A DNA stretch of 64,000 nucleotides from Actinoallomurus liliacearum (GCF_039542035.1 NZ_BAABHJ010000008.1:806001-870000); one strand, 5' to 3'; positions 48,376 through 57,825 are shown, counted from the stretch's first letter. Notes: generated from the letters alone by a model not told the origin. Numbers and translations: made by a program.

Positions 48376-48407
48376 GAGTCGAGTCACATCGCGATGTGAC
48401 TCGACTC
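48376..48407 (-). terminator. 32-bp perfect palindrome after the LysR remnant
   Basis: GAGTCGAGTCACATCG (48376-48391) and CGATGTGACTCGACTC (48392-48407) are perfectly complementary. The site lies just past the end of the LysR-like frame. Confidence 0.7.
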
Positions 48408-48416
48408 GGGCGGCCG

Positions 48417-49012
48417 TCACCGCTCGACTTCGATGCAGGCGTCCAGGAGCGCGGCGAGGCGGCGGGACGGCGGCCCGGGGCGTACGGCCAGGTGGGTCCG
48501 GACGGCCGGGGCGGGTGCCGTGAAGCGCCGGAACGAAACGCGGGGAGCGGGCTGGATCTCGGCCTGGGCCGCGTAGTAGACCGTCCAGCTCGGCCTGCCG
48601 GAGGCGATGGCGGCGAGCGTGTCCTGGTCGGTGGTGAAGGCCGGGCCCATGATCGGTTCGAAGCCGGCCGCCCGGCAGGCGCCGACGACCGTGTCGACGA
48701 GGTGCGGGTTCGCCTCCCGGGGCACGATCCGCAACGGCAGGTCGGCCAGGTCCGCGAGCGCGACCTCCTCCTCGGCGACCAGGGGATGCCGGGCGGGCAG
48801 GGCCGCGACCAGGTCATCACTCCAGAGCGGGAGGAGCTCCAGGCCCGGCCCCTGGTCGGCGCCCCGGATGAAGGCGGCGTCCAGGTCGCCGTCGCGCACC
48901 TGCTGGAGCCGGGCCGCCGGACCCGCGCTGACCAGCTCCACCATCAGCCGCGGCGCCCGTTCGGTGAGCGCGGTCAGCAGGGCGTCCAGGCGGCTGCCAA
49001 GCCGACCTTCAA
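48417..49012 (-). pseudogene. LysR-type regulator remnant (effector domain only)
   Basis: About 200 residues match the LysR co-inducer-binding domain: GSRLDALLTALTERAPRL, QVRDGDLDAAFIRGADQGPG, RIVPREANPHLVDTVVGACR. The N-terminal HTH is absent; instead the sequence joins, at the ribosome site, to a plus-strand hydrolase (49024). In intact loci LysR lies divergent from its target with its own HTH, so a deletion removed its 5' part. Confidence 0.75.
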
Positions 49013-49023
49013 AGGAGAGCATC

Positions 49024-49833
49024 GTGCCCATCGTCGACGTCCCCGTCACCGGCGGTATCAGCAAGGCCGGCTACTTCGTCACCGGAACCGGACCGGGGCT
49101 GGTGCTCGTGCACGGCACCGGAGCGAGCGGCCAGGCCAACTGGGGACCGCTCATCGAGGCCCTCGGCGACCGGTACACGATCGTGGCGCCGGACCTGCCC
49201 GGCTCCGGCGACACCCGCGACCCCGGCGGCCCGATCACGATCCGGGACCTGGTCGCCCACGTCGTGGCGGCGGCCCGGGACGCCGGTCTTGAGGACTTCC
49301 ACCTCGTCGGGCACTCGCTCGGCGCCGTCGTGGCCACGGCCACCGCGGGCCTCCACCCCGACCTGGTCCGCTCCCTGACCGCCCATGCGGGCTGGGTGAA
49401 GGCCGACCCGCAGATGGTGTTCCAGTTCGAGCTGTGGAAGCGCCTGGCGCTCGAGGACCCCGCCGCGATGGCGCGGCTGCTCCTGCTCACCGCCATCGGC
49501 AAGGAGACCCTGCGCACCTGGGGGCAGGCCGAGTTCGAGCAGGCGGCGGCCGCGTTCACCGACCTGCTCGACGGCGCCCGTGCGGGGGTCGCCCGCCAGG
49601 CCGAGGCGAACATGACCATCGACGTCACCGAGTTCCTGCCGCACATCGCCGCCCCGACGTTGATCATCTCGAGCGCCGACGACCGCATCGTCCCCCCGTA
49701 CCACCAGCAGGACCTGGCCGATCGCATTCCCCAGGCCACCCTGCTGCGCGTCCCCGCCGGGCACGGGCTGCCGGCCGAGAACCCCGCGCTGCTGACCGCC
49801 AAGGTCGCCGAGCACCTCGACCAGGTGCGCTGA
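49024..49833 (+). CDS. Alpha/beta hydrolase
   Basis: GTG 49024 follows AAGGAGAG. The 269 residues have LVHGTGASGQANWGPLIEAL, nucleophile elbow LVGHSLGAVVATATAGLHP (Ser), acid ISSADDRIVPPYH (Asp) and His in VPAGHGLPAENPALL. Similar to small-molecule esterases or haloperoxidase-like hydrolases. It lies divergent to a LysR remnant, which probably was its regulator. Confidence 0.88.
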   Translation: MPIVDVPVTGGISKAGYFVTGTGPGLVLVHGTGASGQANWGPLIEALGDRYTIVAPDLPGSGDTRDPGGPITIRDLVAHVVAAARDAGLEDFHLVGHSLGAVVATATAGLHPDLVRSLTAHAGWVKADPQMVFQFELWKRLALEDPAAMARLLLLTAIGKETLRTWGQAEFEQAAAAFTDLLDGARAGVARQAEANMTIDVTEFLPHIAAPTLIISSADDRIVPPYHQQDLADRIPQATLLRVPAGHGLPAENPALLTAKVAEHLDQVR

Positions 49834-49855
49834 CGCCGCGCCCCGTCTCACCACT

Positions 49856-49883
49856 GCCGCCGGGCCCGTACAGGCCCGGCGGC
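49856..49883. terminator. Bidirectional terminator
   Basis: GCCGCCGGGCC pairs with GGCCCGGCGGC (11 bp), loop CGTACA, between the convergent hydrolase and peptidase genes. Confidence 0.75.
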
Positions 49884-49896
49884 GAGGGCGTCGGGC

Positions 49897-51066
49897 TCAG
49901 TCCACCGAGCCGGGCGAGGCCGCCCAGGTGTTGCAGGTCGACGTCGTGCCGTGGGTGTACCCGAGCTGGACCCAGCCGCGGTAGTGCGCGTCCGTGCCGT
50001 GGTCCCGCTGCTCCATCGGGCGCCCGTCGTCCCCGCGCTCGTACGAGTCGCGCAGCGCCACCGCCCACTGCTCGGGCGTCACGGGGAAGGTCCCGCGCAC
50101 CGAGCTCATGAACACGCCGGACAGGCACTGCGCCTGCAGCTCGCTCCGCTTGGTCACGGCGTTGCGGGCCAGGGTGCTCGTCGCCGCGGCCCGCTCCCGC
50201 TGGCTGTAGTCGAGGATCCCGGCCTGGTCCTGGATCGCGTGGCCGTACTCGTGCGCGACCTCCCGGGCGTACGCCACGTTGTAGCGCACGGGCATCCCGC
50301 CGGCCGCCTTCTGCGCGTCGGTCACGCCGATGTAGATCGAGGCGTTGCTCGGGCAGTAGAACGCGGCGACGCCCGGCGACGGGTAGGTGCCGCAGGGGCT
50401 CGACCCCGACGTCGACCAGAAGACCCGCGTCGGCGCGGTGAACTTCAGGCCCGCGCCGGCGAAGCCCTTCCCCCACGCCTTGTCCAGGCAGTCGGTGGTC
50501 TCGTTGAGGAAGGCCCGGAACGACGCTGGGTCGCCCTGGGTGATCTGCCGTCCCCGGCAGCCGTCGGAGGGCAGCCGGCCGACCTTGTACAGCGGGCTGT
50601 CGGCGGCGTTCTGGGACGGGGCGGTGGGCGCGCTGACCGGCGGCCGGACCGGCGTGTACCCCGGCCTGGCGATCAGCTTCAGCGCCATCGAGCCGCCGAC
50701 CCCGACGATCGCGAGCAGGCCGAGCACCCCGATCACGCGTACACCCCCGCCGCCCTTCCGCCGGCGCGGCGGCGCGTACCCGTATCCGGGAGCGGCGTAG
50801 GGCTGCCGGCCGTACCCGGGACCGTACGGCGGCCGGGGCGGCGGACCCTGCGGGCCGTATCCGGGACCGTGGGCGGGCGGCCGGCCGTAACCCTGGGGTG
50901 CGCCGTGGCCCTGAGGTGCGCCGTACCCCTGAGGAGGGCCGTAGCCCTGCGGGGCGCCGTAGCCCTGGGAACCGCCGTAGCCCTGCGGGGCGCCGTGCCC
51001 CTGGGGGCCGCCGTAGCCCTGGCCGTGACCCCGGGGCGGGGGTCCCCATGAGCCGGGTCCAGCCAT
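49897..51066 (-). CDS. Neutral zinc metallopeptidase, YpfJ-like, with GYG-PQ repeats
   Basis: ATG 51066 has AGGAGGAG upstream. The 389 residues have a ~95-residue N-tail of GYGAPQ/GHGAPQ repeats, one membrane helix (VRVIGVLGLLAIVGVGGSMA) and an outside domain with zinc motif EVAHEYGHAIQDQAG (HExxH) and the downstream RSELQAQCLSGVFM helix, plus Cys pairs. The family is a predicted neutral zinc peptidase. The paralogue downstream of 52066 is directly upstream on the same strand. Confidence 0.9.
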   Translation of the reverse strand: MAGPGSWGPPPRGHGQGYGGPQGHGAPQGYGGSQGYGAPQGYGPPQGYGAPQGHGAPQGYGRPPAHGPGYGPQGPPPRPPYGPGYGRQPYAAPGYGYAPPRRRKGGGGVRVIGVLGLLAIVGVGGSMALKLIARPGYTPVRPPVSAPTAPSQNAADSPLYKVGRLPSDGCRGRQITQGDPASFRAFLNETTDCLDKAWGKGFAGAGLKFTAPTRVFWSTSGSSPCGTYPSPGVAAFYCPSNASIYIGVTDAQKAAGGMPVRYNVAYAREVAHEYGHAIQDQAGILDYSQRERAAATSTLARNAVTKRSELQAQCLSGVFMSSVRGTFPVTPEQWAVALRDSYERGDDGRPMEQRDHGTDAHYRGWVQLGYTHGTTSTCNTWAASPGSVD

Positions 51067-51079
51067 CACTCTCCTCCTG

Positions 51080-52066
51080 TCAGGAAACGTCCGAGGGGGC
51101 AGCCGTCCACGTGTTGCAGGACGACAGGACGCGCTGCGTGTAGCCGCGGGCCACCCAGCCCGCGTAGTTCGCTTCGGAGCCGTGGTCGCCCCGGTCGGCC
51201 GGCTGGTCCACGTCGCCGCGCGCCCGCGCGTCGGCGAGGACCGCCTCGTACTGCTCGGAGGTCATCGGGAGGCTGTCGCGCTCGGCCGACAGGAACGCGC
51301 CGGCGAAGCACTGCGCCTGCAACTCGATGCGGCGGCTGACCTCGTGGCTCGTGGCGGCGGCCGAGGCCGCCATCAGCGCGTGGCCGTACTCGAGGATCCC
51401 CGCGTCCTCCTGGACGTGGTGGCCGTACTCGTGCGCGATCACCCGGGCGTACACGCCGTAGTGCGAGACCGGTTCGCCGCCCGCCGTCTCCACGACGTCG
51501 TCGAGGCCGACGTACAGCGTGTCGTTCGCCGGGCAGTAGAACGCCGCCGCGCCGGGGGCCGGGTAGGACCCGCACGGGCTGGTGCCCGACACGCTCCAGA
51601 AGATCCGGTGCGGCGCGGCGAACCCCGGCACGGCCGCCTTGGCGAACTGCCGCCGCCACGCCTCGTCCAGGCAGTCCGACAGCCGGTCCAGGAACGCCCG
51701 CATCGACTCCTCGTCGTGCTCCCGGATCCGCGGCAGCGCGCAGTCGACCGGGTCGAGCGGACCGCTGCGGTACAGCGGTCCGGCGAGCGCGGCCTGTCTG
51801 CTGCCGGCGCGCGTGGCGCCGTCGGCGGTGCCGATGCCCGACGCGGGACGCCCCGGACCGGCCAGCGAGTAACCGACGATCGCGACCACGCACAGCGCGG
51901 CGACGCCGCCGAGAACGCCGACGACCATGCCGGCCGTGCTCCGCCGCCGGGGCGGGCGGCGTGGTGGCAGGTAGCCGAGGTCCCGCGCCGGCCGACGCCA
52001 CAACCGGGACGGCGGGCCATACGGCTCCGGGCCGCCCGGCGGACGCCGCCGATAGGGACTGACCAC
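51080..52066 (-). CDS. Neutral zinc metallopeptidase, YpfJ-like paralogue
   Basis: The GTG at 52066 gives 328 residues. An Arg/Pro-rich N-tail replaces the GYG repeats; a membrane helix (MVVGVLGGVAALCVVAIVGY) and outside domain with VIAHEYGHHVQEDAGILEY (HExxH) and RIELQAQCFAGAFLS follow. The Cys pattern and the FWSVSGTSPCGSYPAPGAAA stretch match the downstream copy, so this is a tandem duplication. Both sit in one transcription unit with a 13-base gap. Confidence 0.9.
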   Translation of the reverse strand: MVSPYRRRPPGGPEPYGPPSRLWRRPARDLGYLPPRRPPRRRSTAGMVVGVLGGVAALCVVAIVGYSLAGPGRPASGIGTADGATRAGSRQAALAGPLYRSGPLDPVDCALPRIREHDEESMRAFLDRLSDCLDEAWRRQFAKAAVPGFAAPHRIFWSVSGTSPCGSYPAPGAAAFYCPANDTLYVGLDDVVETAGGEPVSHYGVYARVIAHEYGHHVQEDAGILEYGHALMAASAAATSHEVSRRIELQAQCFAGAFLSAERDSLPMTSEQYEAVLADARARGDVDQPADRGDHGSEANYAGWVARGYTQRVLSSCNTWTAAPSDVS

Positions 52067-52253
52067 TGTCGTCCGTTCCTCCCCCTGAGACCGGGCACGC
52101 CGGGCTCCGCGCGGGAGGGGCGACCGCGACGAGAATCATCCCATATCACCGAAAACGGCGATCACTTCACAGCAGCATTTCCGACCTTTCACACGAACCA
52201 TCAGTGCCGCAGGTCACGCAGGGGGCCGCGCTTCACCGGTACGCTGTGCGGCC

Positions 52254-53912
52254 ATGCTGGTTCGCACGCGGCTCCTGATCGCTCCCCTCGTCGCCGCCGG
52301 ACTCCTCACCGGCGCGGCTCCCGCGTCGGCGGCCTCCGCGCAGATCGTCAAGGACACCGTCGCGATCACGGTCGCGCCCGACGGGTCCCTCCAGGTCAAG
52401 GAGACGGTCACCTACAAGGGGGCCGCGCCCGCGCGCACCCTCATCCGCCGCAAGCACCTCGACGACCGGCAGGACCGCCGGTACGACGTCGGCGACCTCA
52501 AGGGCGGCACGCTCCAGAACCAGGGCGACCGCGCGATCCTCCGGGTCTCCGGAGGCGGCGGCGCCGGGCAGCGGACCGCGCAGCTCTCCTACACGGTCAA
52601 GGGCGCGATCACACCGCAGCGGAGCGGTGAGCAGCTCGACTGGGTCGCCGCGGGCGGCTGGCACGTCCCGGTCGGGCAGACCCGGGTGACCGTCGAGTCC
52701 AGCGCGGTCGTGCAGAACCTCAACTGCTTCGCCGGCGACCTGTCGAGCACGGTCGGCTGCACCCAGTTCTTCACGAACCACACCCACACCCAGGCGGACT
52801 TCCGGCAGGAGGAGCTCCAGCCCGGCGAGTACGTCACGGTCATGATCGGTTACCCGGCCGGCACGACCAAGGGCGAGCCGATCATCGAGCAGCGGCACAC
52901 CGTCACCACCGCCTTCACCGTCAACGGGCTCACCGGCGGCACGCTCCTCGGCCTGCTCGTCCTCCTGCTCGGCGGGGTCGCCCTCCTCTACGTCACCCGG
53001 GGCAGGGACGCGCGCATCGTCAACAAGAAGGCCGCCGAAGGAGATCAGGCACCCCTCGACTCGACGGGGTTCGCCCCGCCGGACGGCGTGCGGCCGGGCC
53101 AGATCGGCACGCTCATCGACGAGCAGGCCGACGTCGTCGACGTCACCGCGACCATCATCGACCTGGCGGTTCGCGGCTACCTCCTGATCGAGGAGCTGCC
53201 CCGCGAGACGTACGGCCGCATCGACTGGCAGTTGCGCCGTCTGCGGCGCGCGCCGGACGACCTGCTGCCGTACGAGCGGATCCTGTACGACGCCCTGTTC
53301 ACCGGGCGCGACGTGGTGGCGCTGTCCGAGCTCGGCGGCACCTTCGCCGACCAGCTCGCGGCGGTGCGCGGCGCCCTGTACGAGGACGTCGTCCGGCAGG
53401 GCTGGTTCACCCGCCGGCCGGACTCCGAGCGGACCCGCTGGACGACCATCGGCATGATCCTGGCCGGCCTGGGCGTGGTCGGCACGATCGTGCTGGCCGT
53501 CTACACGAACCTCGCCCTCATCGGCCTGGCCTTGATCATCGCCGGCGCCGCGCTGGCCGTCGGCGGCCAGTACATGCCCGCCAAGACGACGCGCGGCGCG
53601 ACCGTGCTGGCGCACACGCTCGGGTTCCGGGCGCACCTGTTCCGCGGCGAGGTCCCGGACGCGCCCGCCGGTCACCGCGTGGCACTGTTCTCGCACTACC
53701 TGCCGTACGCGGTGGTGTTCGACGTCGTCCCGCGCTGGGCGGAGACGGTGGCCGACGTCGGCGCGGGCAACAGCGGTCCCTCGGACAACCTCTACTGGTA
53801 CGAGGGACCGGCCGAGTGGGACCTGTCGAACTTCGCCGAGTCGATCCGCAGCTTCACCCTCGCCACCTCAGGAGCGATCTCCGCCTCCCGGCAGTTCCGC
53901 AGCCTCTCCTGA
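52254..53912 (+). CDS. DUF2207 membrane protein
   Basis: The 552 residues begin with a signal peptide (TRLLIAPLVAAGLLTGAAP, then ASA). An outside domain has DTVAITVAPDGSLQVKETVT, and membrane helices lie near residues 222-242 and 384-430. Between them VDVTATIIDLAVRGYLLIEE is the typical DUF2207 winged-helix-like segment. DUF2207 proteins are widespread in actinobacteria; function unknown. Its stop is convergent with asparaginase (16 bp). Confidence 0.85.
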   Translation: MLVRTRLLIAPLVAAGLLTGAAPASAASAQIVKDTVAITVAPDGSLQVKETVTYKGAAPARTLIRRKHLDDRQDRRYDVGDLKGGTLQNQGDRAILRVSGGGGAGQRTAQLSYTVKGAITPQRSGEQLDWVAAGGWHVPVGQTRVTVESSAVVQNLNCFAGDLSSTVGCTQFFTNHTHTQADFRQEELQPGEYVTVMIGYPAGTTKGEPIIEQRHTVTTAFTVNGLTGGTLLGLLVLLLGGVALLYVTRGRDARIVNKKAAEGDQAPLDSTGFAPPDGVRPGQIGTLIDEQADVVDVTATIIDLAVRGYLLIEELPRETYGRIDWQLRRLRRAPDDLLPYERILYDALFTGRDVVALSELGGTFADQLAAVRGALYEDVVRQGWFTRRPDSERTRWTTIGMILAGLGVVGTIVLAVYTNLALIGLALIIAGAALAVGGQYMPAKTTRGATVLAHTLGFRAHLFRGEVPDAPAGHRVALFSHYLPYAVVFDVVPRWAETVADVGAGNSGPSDNLYWYEGPAEWDLSNFAESIRSFTLATSGAISASRQFRSLS

Positions 53913-53928
53913 GACCCCGGGAGGGCCG

Positions 53929-54849
53929 TCAGAGACCGACCGCGCGGATCTCGCCGACGATCACGTCGCCGCCGTGCAGGGGGACGGTGGCCAGTTCGTC
54001 GGGGACCTCCGCGCCGAGGGCGCGCAGCGTCGCCACGGTCACCGGCGTACGGGCCCGCATCGACCCATCGTCGATCTTGATGGCGCCGGCGCGCCCGTCC
54101 GCGAGCGCGAACGCGTCGACGCCCTCGGCCCCGCACTTGACCAGCAGGCCCGGCACGGCGGCCATGAGCCGGCGCTCGTCGCGGTGGGTGCCGGAGGTCC
54201 ACTCCGGGTGGGCGCGCATCGCGTCCGCCAGGCGCCGCTCCGGGGTGCCCGGCTCGGCGGTCACGATCGCGCGCAGCGCCCGCGCCACGCCGGTCAGCGA
54301 GACGGCGAACAGCGGCGCGCCGCACCCGTCCACGCCGGTCGCGGCCACCCGCTCGCCGGTGAGCTCCTCGACCGTCTCCCGGACCGCCACCTGCAGGGGG
54401 TGGTCGACGTGCAGGTACGACTCCGTCGGCCAGCCGTTCACGACGCAGGTGGCGAGCATCGCGGCGTGCTTGCCCGAGCAGTTCATCCGCAGCCGCGACT
54501 TCTCGGCCCGGACGGCGACCTCCAGGTCGAGCGGCCACTGCGGCGGGCACTGAAGGGCGTCCGGGGTGAGCCCGGCGTCGGCGAGGATCTTGCGGGCGCC
54601 CTCGACGTGGAAGTCCTCACCGGAGTGGCTGGCCGACGACAGCGCGAGCAGCTCGTCCTCGAGGGCGAGCCCGCTGCGCGCCATCGCGACCGCCTGCATC
54701 GGCTTGTTGGCCGACCGGGGGAAGACCGGCTCGTCCGGGGACCCGACGGTCACCGCCGGTGAGCCGTCGACGGCGAGCGCGGCCACCGATCCCCGGTGCC
54801 GGGACTCCACGAATCCGGAACGTTCCACTTCGACGAGGACGGGGTGCAT
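53929..54849 (-). CDS. L-asparaginase II (PF06089 type)
   Basis: The ATG 54849 follows GAAGAGAGAG. The 306-residue protein matches the Rhizobium-type asparaginase family: EVERSGFVESRHRGSVAALA, RSANKPMQAVAM, LALSSASHSGE, RMNCSGKHAAML and TGVDGCGAPLFAV, all family signatures. It would convert asparagine to aspartate and ammonia. It follows the BKACE gene (115-base gap) on the same strand, where two near-direct copies of TGCTCTGGGGACGGGCGG-like sequence occur. Confidence 0.9.
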   Translation of the reverse strand: MHPVLVEVERSGFVESRHRGSVAALAVDGSPAVTVGSPDEPVFPRSANKPMQAVAMARSGLALEDELLALSSASHSGEDFHVEGARKILADAGLTPDALQCPPQWPLDLEVAVRAEKSRLRMNCSGKHAAMLATCVVNGWPTESYLHVDHPLQVAVRETVEELTGERVAATGVDGCGAPLFAVSLTGVARALRAIVTAEPGTPERRLADAMRAHPEWTSGTHRDERRLMAAVPGLLVKCGAEGVDAFALADGRAGAIKIDDGSMRARTPVTVATLRALGAEVPDELATVPLHGGDVIVGEIRAVGL

Positions 54850-54963
54850 GCTCTCTCTTCGGGGGGTCGGCGATCGGCTGGGATGCTCTGGGGACGGGCG
54901 GTCGCGTGCTCTCGGGACGGGCGGCTGCGGCGTGGTCTCGGTCGGGCTCCGGGGCGGACGGCG

Positions 54964-55794
54964 TCAGCTCGGGCGCGGCTTCACGCCCAGGAACGACCGC
55001 GCCTCGTCGGCCGGCATCGGGTCACGCTGGGCGATCCGCGCCAGGGTCGCCGCACGCTCCACGAGCTCGGCGTTGGCCGTCACCGGCCGTCCCTTGGCGT
55101 AGGTCAGCGTATCCTCCATGCCCACCCGCAGATGACCCCCGGCCGCCAACGCCGCGTACATCACCGGCAGGCTCGTCCGGCCGATTCCCGTCGCCGACCA
55201 CGTGGCCCCGGCGGGCAGCGCCTCGACCGCCGCGACCAGCGTCCGGGCGTCCCCCGGCATCCCGCCCGGCACGCCCATGACCAGGTCGCAGTGCACATGT
55301 CCCCCGTACGGCGCGCCGTACTTGTCCAGCAGCCGGTGCAGGGACGCGACGTGGCCGAGGTCGAACAGCTCGAACTCCGGCACGACCTGCCGCTCCTGCG
55401 TCCGCTGGTACAGCTCGGCCATGAACGGCCACGGGTTCATGAACACGTCGTCGCCGAAGTTCACGGTGCCGCAGGTCAGCGAGCAGCCGTCCGGCTCGGC
55501 GTCGAGGACCCGCAGCCGGTGCTCGTACGGGTCGGTGACCGCGCCGCCGGTGGACAGCTGCACGATGAGGTTCGTGCTCGCGCGCAGGGCGGCGACCGTG
55601 TCGCGCAGCCGCGCGAGGTCGAGGGTGGGCCGGGCATCGGCGTCCCGGATGTGCACGTGGATGACGGCGGCGCCCGCGGCCTCGCACTCCTTCGCGGTCT
55701 GGACGAGCTCGTCGAGCGTGACGGGCAGCGCCGGCGCGTCGACCTTGTCGGTCTCCGCTCCGGTGGGCGCAACTGTTATCAGCGTTCTGGCCAT
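54964..55794 (-). CDS. BKACE-family beta-keto acid cleavage enzyme
   Basis: This zinc enzyme condenses a beta-keto acid with acetyl-CoA and releases acetoacetate plus a CoA ester. The 276 residues contain the start TLITVAPTGAETDK, metal motif AAVIHVHIRDADARPTLD (His-x-His), PFMAELYQRTQERQ, the GHVHCDLVMGVPGG loop and the metal Glu in RVGMEDTLTYAKG. The start ATG 55794 gives MARTLITV; ATG at 55803 or 55824 are upstream options. The keto-acid substrate cannot be read from sequence. Confidence 0.88.
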   Translation of the reverse strand: MARTLITVAPTGAETDKVDAPALPVTLDELVQTAKECEAAGAAVIHVHIRDADARPTLDLARLRDTVAALRASTNLIVQLSTGGAVTDPYEHRLRVLDAEPDGCSLTCGTVNFGDDVFMNPWPFMAELYQRTQERQVVPEFELFDLGHVASLHRLLDKYGAPYGGHVHCDLVMGVPGGMPGDARTLVAAVEALPAGATWSATGIGRTSLPVMYAALAAGGHLRVGMEDTLTYAKGRPVTANAELVERAATLARIAQRDPMPADEARSFLGVKPRPS

Positions 55795-55901
55795 GGACAG
55801 CATGATTTCAAGACCAGAGCCCATTTGGCGAGAAAATCTTCAGCAAAGAAGCTCAGGGGAAGGCCCGCGTCCTGGGACGCCCGGGTGCGGCCGACCCACC
55901 G

Positions 55902-55938
55902 GCGACTCGACGCCTACGCCGGCGCGGCGTCGAGTCGC
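55902..55938 (-). terminator. Terminator after the serine hydrolase
   Basis: GCGACTCGACGCC (55902-55914) pairs with GGCGTCGAGTCGC (55926-55938), 13 bp, loop of 11 bases, 26 bases past the stop at 55965. Confidence 0.75.
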
Positions 55939-55964
55939 GGTCGAGGTGGCGCTTGCCGCGAGGA

Positions 55965-57242
55965 CTAGAAGTAGGTCGAGGTGAGGTCGCCGGTCGGCCA
56001 GGTCTTCACCGCGTCCGCCGCCTTGTGCAGGGCGGGGTCGATGTCGGAGTAGCTGGGGGCGCTGCCCTCCTGCCGCTGGTCGAACAGCACCGCCCACGTC
56101 AGCCCGTCGTAGCGGCGGACCAGCAGGGTGCTCGTTCCGCCGAGGCTCCCGTCGTGCCAGGTGTTGATCTTCCCGGTGCCGACGGGCCGCACCATCCAGC
56201 CGCACCCGTAATACCAGCCGTCGCTGTTGATGCCGGTTGCGGGCTTGGCGAACGCGGTCTTGATGGAGGCGGCGTTCAGGACGGACCCGCCGTCGTAGAC
56301 GCCGGCGAAGCGGGTGAGGTCCATCGCCGTGGCGAGCCAGCCGCCATGGGCGTCCATGTTCTCCAGGTTGAACCCGCCGTAGGGGTAGGACACCTTCTTC
56401 CCGGAGTTGTCGAACACGGTCGTGCCGGTGTAGGTCGAGTAGTAGGGCACCTCGCCGCTCGTCCGGTAGAGCGTGCGCCCCAGGCGCATCCTATGAACGG
56501 TCCGGGGGGTCAGCACCTTGGACTGCACGTATGACCGGTAGCTCAGCCCGGAGACTTTCTCGATGATCCTTCCAAGGAGCATGAACCCGTAGTTCGAGTA
56601 GGCATAGGTGGTGCCGGGCGCGTGGTCGAGTTTGCGGCCCGAGGCGTACCGCATGATGTCGGCCTGGCTGATCGGCAGCGGGACGCCGAGCGCCTTGGCG
56701 ATCGCGAGATCCTGGAACATCAGGTCCGGCGAGATGGCCCGGTCCCAGCCGCCGAGGTGCTGGAGCAGCCGCAGCACCGTCACGTCCTTCAGCCGCGGGT
56801 CCGCCGTAGTCGACAGCCCGAGCAGTGTCGCGACCCGGTCGGTCAGCTTGAGCTTGCCGTCCTGGACGAGCCGCAGCACGGCCGTCGCGGTCACCGGCTT
56901 ACTGATACTGGCGATCCGGAACAGCGAAGTCGGCTGGGTCTTCAGACCGGTGTCCGCGCTCCAGGTGTAGCCGCGGGACAGCACGAGCTTGCCTTTACGG
57001 ACGACGGCGAGCTGCCCGCACGGGATGTTGCGCGCCTGCATGAAGCTCTTGACCGTCGAGTCGAAGCCGCCGAGCCCCGCCAGCGCCTTGCCCGTCACAT
57101 TCCAGGTTCGGGTGGCCGCCGCCCCGGCCGCCGTGCGGGCGGAGGCGCCTCCCGAGCAGCCCGCCAGAAGCGTCGGCGCCGCAGCACCGGCCCCCGCGAG
57201 CACGGCCGCCTTGCCGAAGTTCCTCCTGGTCAATTGCGTCAC
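55965..57242 (-). CDS. Serine hydrolase (class C beta-lactamase/PBP4*-like) lipoprotein
   Basis: The 425 residues start with a twin-arginine signal (TRRNFGKAAVLAGAGAAA) and a lipobox LAGC (Cys29). The catalytic set is SISK (Ser-x-x-Lys in FRIASISKPVTATAVL), the YSNYG tyrosine motif (TYAYSNYGFMLL) and HDGSLGG. It resembles EstB/PBP4-like esterases and D-aminopeptidases. It is probably anchored outside the membrane after Tat export. A terminator hairpin follows. It is divergent from dtd. Confidence 0.92.
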   Translation of the reverse strand: MTQLTRRNFGKAAVLAGAGAAAPTLLAGCSGGASARTAAGAAATRTWNVTGKALAGLGGFDSTVKSFMQARNIPCGQLAVVRKGKLVLSRGYTWSADTGLKTQPTSLFRIASISKPVTATAVLRLVQDGKLKLTDRVATLLGLSTTADPRLKDVTVLRLLQHLGGWDRAISPDLMFQDLAIAKALGVPLPISQADIMRYASGRKLDHAPGTTYAYSNYGFMLLGRIIEKVSGLSYRSYVQSKVLTPRTVHRMRLGRTLYRTSGEVPYYSTYTGTTVFDNSGKKVSYPYGGFNLENMDAHGGWLATAMDLTRFAGVYDGGSVLNAASIKTAFAKPATGINSDGWYYGCGWMVRPVGTGKINTWHDGSLGGTSTLLVRRYDGLTWAVLFDQRQEGSAPSYSDIDPALHKAADAVKTWPTGDLTSTYF

Positions 57243-57381
57243 GCCGTCCCCCTGAGATCGAATGTCTGAATCGCGCCGTCAACGCACCTTAGGGGATTTC
57301 GATCTTGATGACGGGAGGAATGCCGAGCCCGCGCGGAGGGCCTGGGTGCCGGCGGGACCGCGTACGGCAGAATGCGGTGGC

Positions 57382-57825
57382 GTGCGAGCGGTCGTTCAGC
57401 GTGTGAGTCGGGCCGACGTGACCGTCGAGGGTCAGGTCGTCGGCGCCATCGACGGGCCGGGCCTGCTGGCCCTCGTCGGCGTGACCCACGACGACACCCC
57501 CGAGCAGGCGAAGAGGCTGGCGGCCAAGCTCTGGGGGCTGCGGGTCTTCGACGGCGCGACGCAGGGCGCGCCGGAGGCGTCCTGCTCCGACCTGGGCGCG
57601 CCGCTGCTCGTGATCAGCCAGTTCACCCTCTACGGCGACACGCGCAAGGGGCGGCGGCCGTCCTGGATCGCGGCGGCCCCCGGCCCCGTGGCCGAGCCCC
57701 TCGTCGACGAGGTCGTCGCCGAGCTGCGCCGCCTCGGCGCCCACGTCGAGACCGGCGTCTTCGGCGCCGACATGAAGGTCTCGCTGCTCAACGACGGCCC
57801 GATCACCCTGATCCTGGAGGTCTAG
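57382..57825 (+). CDS. dtd: D-aminoacyl-tRNA deacylase
   Basis: DTD removes D-amino acids (and Gly) from tRNA. GTG 57382 gives 147 residues with start RAVVQRVSRADVTVEGQVVG, the active-site motif LLVISQFTLYGDTRKGRRPS (S-Q-F-T) and the Gly-cisPro motif NDGPITLILE. The frame is open to 57262, but that stretch lacks family sequence. It is convergent with the small membrane protein at 57862. Confidence 0.94.
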   Translation: MRAVVQRVSRADVTVEGQVVGAIDGPGLLALVGVTHDDTPEQAKRLAAKLWGLRVFDGATQGAPEASCSDLGAPLLVISQFTLYGDTRKGRRPSWIAAAPGPVAEPLVDEVVAELRRLGAHVETGVFGADMKVSLLNDGPITLILEV

